Origin: Falsihalocynthiibacter halioticoli
GTDB taxonomy: Bacteria; Pseudomonadota; Alphaproteobacteria; Rhodobacterales; Rhodobacteraceae
Assembly: GCF_025802015.1 (NCBI RefSeq)
Contig: NZ_JAOYFC010000001.1
Location: 62,001-126,000 of the forward strand
DNA length: 64,000 bases
Direction: 5' to 3'
The position numbers and the translations under genes were made by a program. Each line of letters starts with the position of its first letter. Position 1 is the stretch's first letter. Below are positions 53,316 through 61,568 of the stretch, one piece after another. The notes below the pieces were generated by a model, which had not been told where the DNA came from, did not search any database, and saw nothing but the letters and a program-made list of their open reading frames with translations.

Positions 53316-53753
53316 TTACGCAGCGTCTCTGGCTGCCAAAAGATCAGCAATGGCTTTGCGGAAGGAGTCCGGGCTGTCACCGAGCGATGCGAGGACCGCT
53401 TCCTCATACTCGAGCGCAAGTGGTGTAATTTCGTCGATCATTGTGCGGCCGTCAGGCGTTAGAGACAATTCGACCAAACGGCGATCCGTTTCGCTAACAA
53501 GCTTGTTGATCAATCCACGTTTTTCGAGACGCGCTGCGGCGCGGCTTATCTTTGACTTATCCATATGAACCATCTTGTGAATCTCACGCACACTTAGTGG
53601 TTCGGATTGTTGTGAAAGATGCGCAAGGATGCGCCATTCGGGAATGGTGATCCCAAATCGGTCTTGATAGATTTCAGAGAATTCCTGACTGATCTTTGCC
53701 GACAGAACGGCAAGCTGATAGGGCAAAAACTCTTTCAGGTTCAAATCGGTCAA
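53316..53753 (-). CDS. MarR-family transcriptional regulator
   Basis: Regulator of 145 residues with a winged helix: IPEWRILAHLSQQSEPLSVREIHKMVHMDKSKISRAAARLEKRGLINK (about 35-80) and DRRLVELSLTPDGR as the wing. MarR proteins bind as dimers and respond to aromatic acids or oxidants; no ligand can be predicted here. It precedes the thiolase gene by 57 bp on the same strand and is divergent from the MBL-fold gene, so it may regulate one or both. Confidence 0.87.
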   Translation of the reverse strand: MTDLNLKEFLPYQLAVLSAKISQEFSEIYQDRFGITIPEWRILAHLSQQSEPLSVREIHKMVHMDKSKISRAAARLEKRGLINKLVSETDRRLVELSLTPDGRTMIDEITPLALEYEEAVLASLGDSPDSFRKAIADLLAARDAA

Positions 53754-53920
53754 GGGGCGGCCTTTCTCGGGGATTTATATCTGTTTGCACGAGTATACAC
53801 GAGTTTTCAAGAATTCTTGCGAATGAAACGACTTGCGGGAATAGTAGAACAAGATGGTTTGCATATGCGTGAGCGTTGGGTGCGATATAGAGCCTATTCA
53901 TGCATAAAAGGGAGAAAATG

Positions 53921-54769
53921 ATGGGTGATAGAGTTGTGTTGCTTGGGACTAAAGGCGGGCCAGCTATTCGCCCAAATGGGCCAATGCCCACCTCCTCGCT
54001 GCTTGAGATGGACGGCAAGCGCATCGTCGTCGATTGCGGCCTTGGCGTTGCGAGAGGGCTCGTGAATGCGGGAATGAGCCTTAAAGAACTGGAAACGATT
54101 TTTATAACGCATCTGCATTCGGATCATCTCTTGGAGCTTGGGCCATTAATCCACACCGCATGGACGACGGGATTGGCACAGGAGGTGACCGTGTTCGGCC
54201 CAGAGGGAACGCGAGCCTATTTCGCGGGTTTCTTGCAATCGATGAGCTTTGATAACGCGCTTCGCGTGGCGGATGAGGGGCGCAGACCGCTTGAGGAGTT
54301 GGTTCAGATTGTCGAGTATGGTGAAGGTGAAATTGCAGGCTCTCCTGTATCGACCACCGCGCTGCGAGTTGATCATCCACCTGTCACGGATTGTTTCGCG
54401 TTGCGGTTTGAGGCCAATGGAAAACGCGTGACGTTTTCGGCTGATACGGCTTATTTCGAGCCACTATCCAAATTTGCCGAAGGAAGCGATTTGTTGATAC
54501 ACGAGGCGATGCTTGCCGAAGGTGTGGACGCATTGGTTGCCCGAACGGGCAGCGCCGATCGATTGCGCGCGCATCTAATGGCAAGCCACACGGTCGCAGA
54601 AGACGTTGGCAAGATCGCGACCGCTGCAAAGTGCAAGCATTTGGCCTTGCATCATTTGGTGCCCGCGGATGATCCGGATTTCAGCTTCAAAGATTGGGAG
54701 AAGGCGGTGCGCACCTCTTGGGATGGGGCGCTCACAATCGGTTTTGACGGTGTAGAGATACGTTACTAA
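53921..54769 (+). CDS. MBL-fold metallohydrolase (RNase Z-like)
   Basis: Hydrolase of 282 residues with the metallo-beta-lactamase metal motif ITHLHSDHLLELG near residue 65, an Asp ligand in VTFSADTAYF, and the final His in LALHHLVPADDP. The order matches the tRNase Z/arylsulfatase-like branch, but the GTKGGPAIRPNGPMPTSS start is typical of a separate group of hydrolases with unknown substrates. Two ATGs stand side by side (53918 and 53921); the second has the better spacing to GGAG. No partner gene in the same direction. Confidence 0.82.
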   Translation: MGDRVVLLGTKGGPAIRPNGPMPTSSLLEMDGKRIVVDCGLGVARGLVNAGMSLKELETIFITHLHSDHLLELGPLIHTAWTTGLAQEVTVFGPEGTRAYFAGFLQSMSFDNALRVADEGRRPLEELVQIVEYGEGEIAGSPVSTTALRVDHPPVTDCFALRFEANGKRVTFSADTAYFEPLSKFAEGSDLLIHEAMLAEGVDALVARTGSADRLRAHLMASHTVAEDVGKIATAAKCKHLALHHLVPADDPDFSFKDWEKAVRTSWDGALTIGFDGVEIRY

Positions 54770-54793
54770 GCGGCACTAATTTGGCTTAAAACG

Positions 54794-54822
54794 AAAAAGC
54801 CCGCCGGACTAAACCGACGGGC
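54794..54822 (-). terminator. Rho-independent terminator of serC-serA
   Basis: On the minus strand GCCCGTCGG, loop TTTAGT, CCGGCGGGC (one G-T pair), then TTTTT. It lies 28 nt after the serA stop and may also work, less well, for the MBL-fold gene on the other strand. Confidence 0.8.
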
Positions 54823-54849
54823 CTCACTGAATTTCAGTTGCCGGTGGGC

Positions 54850-56445
54850 CTAGGCAACATCAAACTCCAGCGGTTTCACAGACTGGAATAGTCCGGTATC
54901 GCAAAGCTCTTTGATAAGAGTTTCGTTCACTTTGCCATCGACATAGAGCAGCGCGATTGCGTCGCCGCCTTGCTCGGAACGGCCTAGGGTAAAGTTAGCG
55001 ATGTTAACGCCGTTCTTACCCATGATGCCGCCCAGCGTCCCGATGATGCCCGGAGCGTCTTGGTTGGTGGTGTAAAGCATGTGCTCGCCAACTTCGGCGT
55101 CGATGTTGATGCCTTTGATCTGGATGAAGCGTGGCTTGCCATCGCTGAACACGGTGCCTGCAATAGACCGTTCGCGCAGATCGGTGACGACGGTCATCTT
55201 GATGTAAGCATCAAATGCGCCGGTTTGTTCCTGCGTGGTTTTGCTGATCTTGATGCCGCGGTCTTTTGCGATAACTGGCGCAGAGACCATGTTCACATCT
55301 GGGTTTGTGCTCTGCATGATGCCAGCAATTGCAGCACACTCGAGAGCGGCGAGGTTCATTTCGGCAACGGCGCCATCATATGTGATGTTGATCGCTTTGA
55401 TCGGCTCGTCTGTAAGCTGACCGATAAACGCGCCGAGGTTCTCCGCAAGTTTAACCCACGGTCCCATGATCTTGGCTTCTTCGGCAGTCACGGATGGCAT
55501 GTTGAGCGCGTTGGTCACGGCTCCGGTCAGCAGGTAATCCGACATTTGCTCTGCAACTTGCAGGGCCACGTTTTCCTGCGCTTCAGTTGTGGAAGCGCCG
55601 AGGTGCGGTGTGCAGACCACGTTCGGAAGGTTAAAGAGCGGGCTGTCCTTGGCGGGCTCAACCTCAAATACGTCAAAGGCCGCGCCGGCAACGTGGCCGG
55701 ATTTCAGGGCCTCTGCGAGATCCTCTTCGATCACAAGGCCACCACGCGCACAGTTGATGATGCGCACACCTTTTTTCATCTTGGCGATGGCTTCGGCGTT
55801 GATCATGCCGCGCGTCGCATCTGTTGCAGGAACGTGCAGGGTGATGAAATCGGAACGCTCAAGCAGTTCGTCAAGCTCAACCTTGGTTACGCCAAGTTTG
55901 GCGGCGCGCTCTTCGGAGAGGAAGGGATCATAAGCGATCACTCTCATTTTCAGGCCAACCGCACGGTCGCAAACGATGCCGCCGATGTTGCCCGCGCCGA
56001 TAACACCGAGCGTTTTGTTCGTAAGCTCAACGCCCATGAACTTCGACTTTTCCCATTTTCCAGCGTGGGTGCTGGCGGACGCTTCTGGAATCTGGCGCGC
56101 TACGGCGAACATCATCGCAATTGCATGCTCGGCAGTTGTGATCATGTTGCCGAATGGCGTGTTCATCACGATCACACCTTTCTTGGACGCCGCAGGGATG
56201 TCGACGTTATCAACACCGATACCAGCGCGGGCAACGACTTTGAGGTTGTCGGCAGCGTCGAGGATTTTTTCGGTTACCTTGGTCGCCGAGCGGATGGCGA
56301 GGCCGTCGTAATCTTTGATCTTGGCGAGCAGCGCGTCTTTGTCTTTGCCAAGGTTAGGCTCGAAATCAACGTCGATGCCACGGTCACGGAAAATTTGGAC
56401 TGCAGTTTCAGAGAGCTTGTCGGAAACGAGAACTTTGGGTGCCAT
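54850..56445 (-). CDS. serA: D-3-phosphoglycerate dehydrogenase
   Basis: First enzyme of serine synthesis, 531 residues. It has the long bacterial form: N-terminal substrate and NAD domains (GVIGAGNIGGIVCDRA near 145, CARGGLVIEEDL with Arg, PHLGASTTEAQENVA with His), an intervening domain from about 320, and a C-terminal ACT domain (DAPGIIGTLGGIMGKNGVNIANFTLGR) for feedback by serine. ATG 56445 has AAAGGAG upstream. It lies 80 bp after serC in one operon and ends at a good terminator. Confidence 0.95.
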   Translation of the reverse strand: MAPKVLVSDKLSETAVQIFRDRGIDVDFEPNLGKDKDALLAKIKDYDGLAIRSATKVTEKILDAADNLKVVARAGIGVDNVDIPAASKKGVIVMNTPFGNMITTAEHAIAMMFAVARQIPEASASTHAGKWEKSKFMGVELTNKTLGVIGAGNIGGIVCDRAVGLKMRVIAYDPFLSEERAAKLGVTKVELDELLERSDFITLHVPATDATRGMINAEAIAKMKKGVRIINCARGGLVIEEDLAEALKSGHVAGAAFDVFEVEPAKDSPLFNLPNVVCTPHLGASTTEAQENVALQVAEQMSDYLLTGAVTNALNMPSVTAEEAKIMGPWVKLAENLGAFIGQLTDEPIKAINITYDGAVAEMNLAALECAAIAGIMQSTNPDVNMVSAPVIAKDRGIKISKTTQEQTGAFDAYIKMTVVTDLRERSIAGTVFSDGKPRFIQIKGINIDAEVGEHMLYTTNQDAPGIIGTLGGIMGKNGVNIANFTLGRSEQGGDAIALLYVDGKVNETLIKELCDTGLFQSVKPLEFDVA

Positions 56446-56525
56446 GATGAGGCTCCTTTGCTTTTCGGTTGCGCGATCTATGCGCGAAAATAAGGGGGAG
56501 AGGCGGGCCGCTTGGCCCACCGGAA

Positions 56526-57668
56526 TTACTGTGCTTCGATTTCGGCGTTGAACGCCCAGTCAAGCCACGGCATTAGCGCTGCCACATCGGAGGCTTCAAT
56601 CGTGCCGCCACACCAGATACGAAGGCCAGCTGGTGCGTCACGATAGGCGCCGATATCAAGCGCAACGCCTTCGTTCTCGAGCCGCTTTGCAACAGCTTTG
56701 GCAAAAGCCGCGCCATCTTTGATCCGCTCGTCTGTGAACTTAAGGCAAACCGAAGTTGTAGAGCGCGTGGCCGGATCAGTCGCGAGGAACTCGATCCAAT
56801 CGCGCGCCTCAACAAATTTGCTAACTTCTGCTGTGTTGGCTTCGGCGCGGGCAATTAGACCCTTAAGGCCGCCTTGGGCGCGGGCCCAATCAAGCGCCAC
56901 GAGGTAATCTTCAACGCAAAGCATCGACGGCGTGTTGATCGTTGCACCCGTAAAGATACCCTCGATCAGTTTGCCACCTTTGGTCAGGCGGAAAATCTTG
57001 GGGAGGGGCCACGCAGGTGTGTAGCTTTCGAGCCGCTCAACTGCGCGTGGCGATAGGATAAGAACACCGTGCGCTGCTTCGCCGCCGAGCACTTTTTGCC
57101 AGCTGAATGTGGTGACATCGAGCTTGTCCCATGGCAGGTCCATCGCGAATGCAGCCGAAGTTGCATCACAGATGGTGAGGCCAGCACGGTCCGCAGGGAT
57201 TGCATCGCCATTGGGCATCCGAACGCCGGATGTTGTGCCGTTCCATGTAAAGACAACGTCATTATCATAGTTCAACGCAGCCATATCGACGATTTCGCCG
57301 TAATCCGCCACATGCGCGGTCGCTTCGATCTTAAGCTGTTTGACAACATCAGTGACCCAGCCCGAACCAAAGCTTTCCCACGCAACCATTTCCGCAGGGC
57401 GTTCGCCAAGGAGCGACCACATCGCCATTTCCATTGCGCCGGTGTCGGACGCCGGAACGATGCCGATTTTGTAGTCCGCTGGAATTCCGAGAACTTCACG
57501 CGTTCCTTCGATTGCAGCCTTGAGCTTTTCCTTGCCAATGGCAGCACGATGCGAGCGGCCAAGAGGCGCGTCAGCAAGTGATTCCAATGTCCATGTGGAA
57601 GGTTTGGCGCAAGGGCCAGAAGAAAAACGCGGATTTGCCGGCCGCGTGGCCGGGGTATTCGTAACCAT
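56526..57668 (-). CDS. serC: Phosphoserine aminotransferase
   Basis: PLP enzyme of 380 residues for the second step of serine synthesis. It is the alphaproteobacterial/Methanosarcina-type SerC (start RPANPRFSSGPCAKPSTW), with the PLP lysine in TFSWQKVLGGEAAHGV near residue 190. ATG 57668 has GAGGAT upstream; the open frame reaches 47 codons further into the leader, which is not coding. The leader has two hairpins (57693-57726). It comes first in serC-serA. Confidence 0.94.
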   Translation of the reverse strand: MVTNTPATRPANPRFSSGPCAKPSTWTLESLADAPLGRSHRAAIGKEKLKAAIEGTREVLGIPADYKIGIVPASDTGAMEMAMWSLLGERPAEMVAWESFGSGWVTDVVKQLKIEATAHVADYGEIVDMAALNYDNDVVFTWNGTTSGVRMPNGDAIPADRAGLTICDATSAAFAMDLPWDKLDVTTFSWQKVLGGEAAHGVLILSPRAVERLESYTPAWPLPKIFRLTKGGKLIEGIFTGATINTPSMLCVEDYLVALDWARAQGGLKGLIARAEANTAEVSKFVEARDWIEFLATDPATRSTTSVCLKFTDERIKDGAAFAKAVAKRLENEGVALDIGAYRDAPAGLRIWCGGTIEASDVAALMPWLDWAFNAEIEAQ

Positions 57669-57692
57669 TGATGCTATCCTCACAGATATATG

Positions 57693-57726
57693 CCCTTCGT
57701 TGGGGAAGGGTGTCCCACGGACGGAC
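57693..57726 (-). ncRNA. Tandem-hairpin leader upstream of serC, possible serC RNA motif
   Basis: On the minus strand GTCC-GTCCGTG-GGAC (57726-57712) is followed by CCCTTC-CCCAAC-GAAGGG (57710-57693), ending 24 nt before the ATG and 15 nt before the ribosome site. The serC motif known from alphaproteobacteria lies upstream of serC-serA and has two hairpins; I recall that in outline only, so the match is by position and form. Confidence 0.4.
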
Positions 57727-57824
57727 TTAGAGAGGTGAACGGGGTGGCGCAAGCCGTAAAATTGCGATAATCGGCGCCGTAGATCACAAAACTTGCGCAA
57801 CGCGTCCACTATCGGAAACTTCCC

Positions 57825-58703
57825 ATGTATATTGCAACGCTACTGACCAACCCTGAAAACCCTTCGCTAAGCCGCGAGACAGTCGAGTCGCTGCGCAATG
57901 CATGGGGTGGCGGGGATGCAATCTGGCTGGCAGTTGGTGAAGCGGCAGAATTTGCGCTGGGCGAGAAGCCAAGCAACCTTTGGGATGTATGGGAGAGCCT
58001 TCAAAGCATCGGTGTTGATCTGGTGGTGCAGCCGCGTGAGGGGCGCGTGAAAAAGATGCTGCTTGCTGATATGGACAGCACGATGATCCAGCAAGAGTGT
58101 ATCGATGAATTGGCCGACGAAGCGGGTGTTGGCCCACGCGTTGCGGATATTACTGCGCGAGCGATGAATGGCGAGTTGGATTTCGACGGGGCGCTGCGCG
58201 AACGCGTTGGGCTGCTTAAGGGATTAGAAGCAAGTGTAATAGATCGTGTCCTTGAAACGCGCATCACTTTTATGCCAGGCGGCCGGGCGCTGTTGGCAAC
58301 GATGAAGGATGCGGGGGCATTTGCTGCTCTTGTTTCGGGCGGGTTTACGGCGTTTACGAGCAAAGTTGCCTCTGAACTCGGATTTGACGAAAACCGTGCA
58401 AACACGCTTATTGTAAAAGACGGTGTTCTAACTGGTGAAGTCGGAACGCCGATCCTTGGTCGGCAGGCAAAGGTAGATGCGCTTGAGCAGATCACCGCGC
58501 GCCTTGGTATCTCCGAGGCCGATGTAATGGCTGTGGGCGACGGCGCGAATGATCTCGGGATGCTCGGCCGTGCAGGCTCTGGCGTTGCGCTTCATGCAAA
58601 ACCGAGCGTTGCTGCGGAATGTGATATTCGTATCAATCGCGGCGACCTGACGGCGCTTCTCTATATCCAAGGTTACAGCAAGGACGAATTTAAAGGTGTT
58701 TGA
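57825..58703 (+). CDS. serB: Phosphoserine phosphatase
   Basis: Last enzyme of serine synthesis, 292 residues. After an N-terminal ACT-like part of about 75 residues comes the HAD core: LLADMDSTMIQQE with nucleophile Asp82 and Asp84, the Ser motif LVSGGFTAF, Lys in RQAKVDAL, and VGDGANDLGML. It is divergent from serC with 156 bp between starts, so all three serine genes are together. The TSUP gene overlaps its end by 8 bp. Confidence 0.94.
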   Translation: MYIATLLTNPENPSLSRETVESLRNAWGGGDAIWLAVGEAAEFALGEKPSNLWDVWESLQSIGVDLVVQPREGRVKKMLLADMDSTMIQQECIDELADEAGVGPRVADITARAMNGELDFDGALRERVGLLKGLEASVIDRVLETRITFMPGGRALLATMKDAGAFAALVSGGFTAFTSKVASELGFDENRANTLIVKDGVLTGEVGTPILGRQAKVDALEQITARLGISEADVMAVGDGANDLGMLGRAGSGVALHAKPSVAAECDIRINRGDLTALLYIQGYSKDEFKGV

Positions 58704-59454
58704 AGTCGGGCTCGAGCTTCTTGCGCTTCTAATACTTGCTGGATTTTGTGCCGGATTTGTTGATGCCATCGCTGGCGGTGGCGGGCTGATAACGGTGCCT
58801 GTTTTGCTTTTGTCGGGCGCATCACCGATCGAAGCGCTCTCGACCAACAAGGTGCAGGGCGTATTCGGCGCGGGAACGGCCGCGCTTTCTTATGCCCGCG
58901 CGGGGCAAGTGAACCTGCACGAGCAAATTGGTCCTGCGGCCTTGTCTTTCGTCGCTTCCTTCTGCGGCGCGTTGCTGGTTGCTTATATTCCGGTGGATTG
59001 GATCAAGATTGTGCTTCCGTTCTTGATGGTGGCGATAGCGTTGTTTTTTGCTCTTAAGCCGGGGCTTGATGATGTGGATCGCGTTCGGCGCATGTCTATT
59101 CCGGTGTTTACCGTTGTGATGATCCCGTTGATTGCGGCCTATGATGGGCTCCTGGGACCAGGAACCGGCTCGTTCTTCATGATCGCGTTCGTGACGCTCG
59201 CTGGGTATGGCGTATTAAAAGCGACGGCGCATACCAAACTGCTGAACTTCGCCTCTAACCTTGGCGCAATCGTTGCATTTTCTGCCGTGGCCACGCCGTG
59301 GTGGTTTACGGGGCTTGCCATGGGCGCGGCGCAGATTGCAGGCGCGCAGGTCGGCTCTAAACTTGCGGTAAAAGTTGGCGCACGGGTGATTAAACCACTG
59401 CTTGTTGTCACGTCGGCGGCCCTCGCCGCGCGCCTGATTTGGGACTGGTTCTAG
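58696..59454 (+). CDS. TSUP-family permease (TauE/SafE)
   Basis: Inner-membrane protein of 252 residues with about eight helices in two homologous halves. GFVDAIAGGGGLITVPVLLL, with the typical AGGGG after the first helix, and DGLLGPGTGSFFMIAF at the start of the second half are the TSUP hallmarks. Members move sulfite, sulfoacetate or related anions. The start is GTG 58696 inside serB; the overlap shows coupling, though no link to serine synthesis is known. Confidence 0.87.
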   Translation: MFEVGLELLALLILAGFCAGFVDAIAGGGGLITVPVLLLSGASPIEALSTNKVQGVFGAGTAALSYARAGQVNLHEQIGPAALSFVASFCGALLVAYIPVDWIKIVLPFLMVAIALFFALKPGLDDVDRVRRMSIPVFTVVMIPLIAAYDGLLGPGTGSFFMIAFVTLAGYGVLKATAHTKLLNFASNLGAIVAFSAVATPWWFTGLAMGAAQIAGAQVGSKLAVKVGARVIKPLLVVTSAALAARLIWDWF

Positions 59455-59465
59455 GGCAATTTAAG

Positions 59466-60473
59466 CTAGACTAGAGCCGATCCCGGCTTGATTGAGGCTG
59501 CCTTAATACCGCGACGATTCACCATGGGCGCATTCATGCGGCGCAAGGTCGCCGGATGGTTGGCATCCAGCACGCCGAGTTTCACCAGAATGGCTGCTAT
59601 CGCACATTCGCTCGCGCGGGTTGCGCCATCAGTAACCTTTAGCGCGACACCAAGCTTTTGTTCGGGAAGGATTGCGGTAAACACGCCATCTGCGCCAGTC
59701 TTGATCGCAACCTTGCCCCCCATGGCCTGCATCAACTCTGTGCAAGCGCGCGTCGTTCCGGCAGCCAATTCTGGATGTGTAACCATTGCTTCTACAAGGC
59801 GTGCCGCGCTTGTCTCGCGCGTTCCTGCACCTTCACGCGCCGCTGCGAAAAACGCCATGGATCGAGCCAAACCATGCACAGAAGTCGCAAAGTTCGGTGC
59901 GCTACATCCATCTATGCCAAAGCCAGGGCTCGTTTCTTGAGTGACTTCTTCAAAGGCGTCTTTGACCGCGATTTGCAGAGGATGATCCGGCTCCACATAT
60001 TCTGCCTCGCCGCCCATGTGCTTATTCAGCGTCAAGAAACCTGCGTGTTTGCCTGAACAGTTGTTGTGGCACTGGCAAGGCTCCTCATGGGCGCGGATCA
60101 GGCGATTACGCTCTTCGATGTCAGGTGCAAGCTGTGGGCCGCAGCGCAAATCACTATCGTCATATCCCAACGCCTCAAGCCAAGATTTCACGCGGGTTAC
60201 ATGCATTGCCGCGCCCTGATGGCTCGCGCAGGCAAGGGCAAGCTGCTCTGTTCCAAGCGAAGCCTGATCGGCAGAGCCCGAATCCAGCAGAGGTAGAGCC
60301 TGAATCATCTTACAAGAGCTTCGCGGGAAGATGATTTGATCTGGCTCCCCCCATGCCTCGACGATTTCTCCGCGCTCGTCACAGACAACAGCGTGGCCCG
60401 TGTGGATCGACTCCAATATCTCGCCGCGCCAGATCTCGGCCAGCGTTACCGGTGCGTTCTCTGTTAGTTTCAT
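59466..60473 (-). CDS. L-asparaginase II (Rhizobium etli AnsA type)
   Basis: Enzyme of 335 residues of the PF06089 family, which is unrelated to E. coli asparaginases. FPRSSCKMIQALPLL contains the Ser-Lys pair (SxxK), and CQCHNNCSGKHAGFL the second conserved block with Cys and Lys residues involved in zinc and catalysis in the R. etli enzyme. The start MKLTENAPVTLAEIWRG is typical. It makes aspartate and ammonia from asparagine in the cytoplasm. Single gene, convergent with the TSUP gene. Confidence 0.88.
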   Translation of the reverse strand: MKLTENAPVTLAEIWRGEILESIHTGHAVVCDERGEIVEAWGEPDQIIFPRSSCKMIQALPLLDSGSADQASLGTEQLALACASHQGAAMHVTRVKSWLEALGYDDSDLRCGPQLAPDIEERNRLIRAHEEPCQCHNNCSGKHAGFLTLNKHMGGEAEYVEPDHPLQIAVKDAFEEVTQETSPGFGIDGCSAPNFATSVHGLARSMAFFAAAREGAGTRETSAARLVEAMVTHPELAAGTTRACTELMQAMGGKVAIKTGADGVFTAILPEQKLGVALKVTDGATRASECAIAAILVKLGVLDANHPATLRRMNAPMVNRRGIKAASIKPGSALV

Positions 60474-60657
60474 GGGCCACTCCTAAAAAACGTGATTGTC
60501 TTGGACGTAAAATTGCACGAACGGGGCTTTTAAACCGGTTCCGAATACGGATAGACTAGGCTTATCGAGATTGAAATCAGCAGGCCAGCGCAAAAGTCAC
60601 CAGAGAGAGATAGCGCCCTGCATAAATTGAGGCCCTACAGTCCGGAGGCTGTGAGAG

Positions 60658-61200
60658 ATGAATTCACTTATTGCAAATTTTCGGAGCGCTATTATCGGGA
60701 GCGCCGCATTGGCCATTGTTGCGGGCGGTGCTGCATTTGCGCAATCCTCGGAAAACCGCGTTGCAACCAACACCGACTGGAGCGTTTTTGTCGAAGATGA
60801 TCCGACAGAATGCTGGGTTGTGTCCGCGCCAAAAGAAACCGTGAACAAGAAAGACGGCCGCGTTGTTGCTGTGCGTCGGAGTGATATCCTCTTGTTCGTG
60901 ACATACCGTCCGGGATCAAATGTTGACGGTGAAGTTTCCTTTACCGGCGGATATCCTTTTGCGAACGGCTCCACCGTTAGTGTGAAGGTCGGAGAGTCAA
61001 CGTTCGAGTTCTTTACAAAAGATGAGAATGCTTGGCCCGCGACTTCAGGCGACGACAAGAAAATCGTAACTGCGATGAAGCGCGGTACGTCCGCGATTGT
61101 CACAGGCCGCTCAACACGCGGAACAGTCACACAAGACACGTTTAGCCTTCTTGGCTTTACGGCAGCGATTGAAGAAGCTGAAAAACGCTGCGGCTCTTAA
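60658..61200 (+). CDS. IalB-family (invasion-associated locus B) periplasmic protein
   Basis: Exported protein of 180 residues, signal peptide about 1-28 (cleavage after GGAAFA). WSVFVEDDPTECWVVSAPKE is the IalB pattern, and GTSAIVTGRSTRGTVTQDTFSLLGFTAAIEEAEKRC the conserved end, with two Cys that may pair. In Bartonella IalB helps invasion of red cells, but in free-living alphaproteobacteria the role is unknown. It is followed by a small secreted protein whose reading frame overlaps its last codons. Confidence 0.87.
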   Translation: MNSLIANFRSAIIGSAALAIVAGGAAFAQSSENRVATNTDWSVFVEDDPTECWVVSAPKETVNKKDGRVVAVRRSDILLFVTYRPGSNVDGEVSFTGGYPFANGSTVSVKVGESTFEFFTKDENAWPATSGDDKKIVTAMKRGTSAIVTGRSTRGTVTQDTFSLLGFTAAIEEAEKRCGS

Positions 61201-61493
61201 TCGCTATATGTGGCTCTATTCCTGCGCTTTCGAGCGCAGGGTATGCTCAGAACATCGACGGCTTTGAGTTTTCGCTGGGCGACATTTCGCGCCGCTGCGA
61301 AATCGTCGTGATTGGTCCTGACATCGAAATTTCCTGTTCGCCCGAGCTTTGGCCGGTCGAACAGCTTTGTTCTGTTGCGCAAGATTCAACAGGGCTGGCC
61401 TATGTCGAGTGCATGGGCGGCGAGCTGGCCGAGGTTGAAGCGCGTTGCGAAGTTCTGATGTATGACGAGGACATCGGCGACCTGCTCTGTTAG
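61188..61493 (+). CDS. Small secreted Cys-rich protein with non-standard start
   Basis: The frame ending at 61493 encodes VIGPDIEISCSPELWPVEQ and ends CEVLMYDEDIGDLLC. Upstream of its first GTG (61308) the same frame continues in good coding form: a hydrophobic signal-like stretch RLLIAICGSIPALSSAGYAQ, then IDGFEFSLGDISRRCEI. The last stop is at 61179-61181, and between them there is no ATG, GTG or TTG; CTG 61188 gives a 101-residue protein whose start overlaps the ialB stop by 13 nt. Five Cys in the mature part suggest a periplasmic disulfide protein. The function is unknown. Confidence 0.5.
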   Translation: MRLLIAICGSIPALSSAGYAQNIDGFEFSLGDISRRCEIVVIGPDIEISCSPELWPVEQLCSVAQDSTGLAYVECMGGELAEVEARCEVLMYDEDIGDLLC

Positions 61494-61568
61494 TATTTCC
61501 GAAAGGCGTGATTTGGCTTTTGCGAAAATCCCCTGTATGACGCGCGCTTGAGTTTTCGGAGACCTGCC

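Noticed and set aside
55060..56493. Long open frame of 477 codons opposite serA
   Set aside because: It lies entirely antisense to a clearly conserved gene and is rich in His, Arg and Cys, as expected for a codon-bias shadow.
61308..61493. GTG 61308 as the true start of the small gene after ialB
   Set aside because: The same frame continues upstream with a signal peptide and conserved-looking residues; the shorter form would be a leaderless fragment with many Cys.
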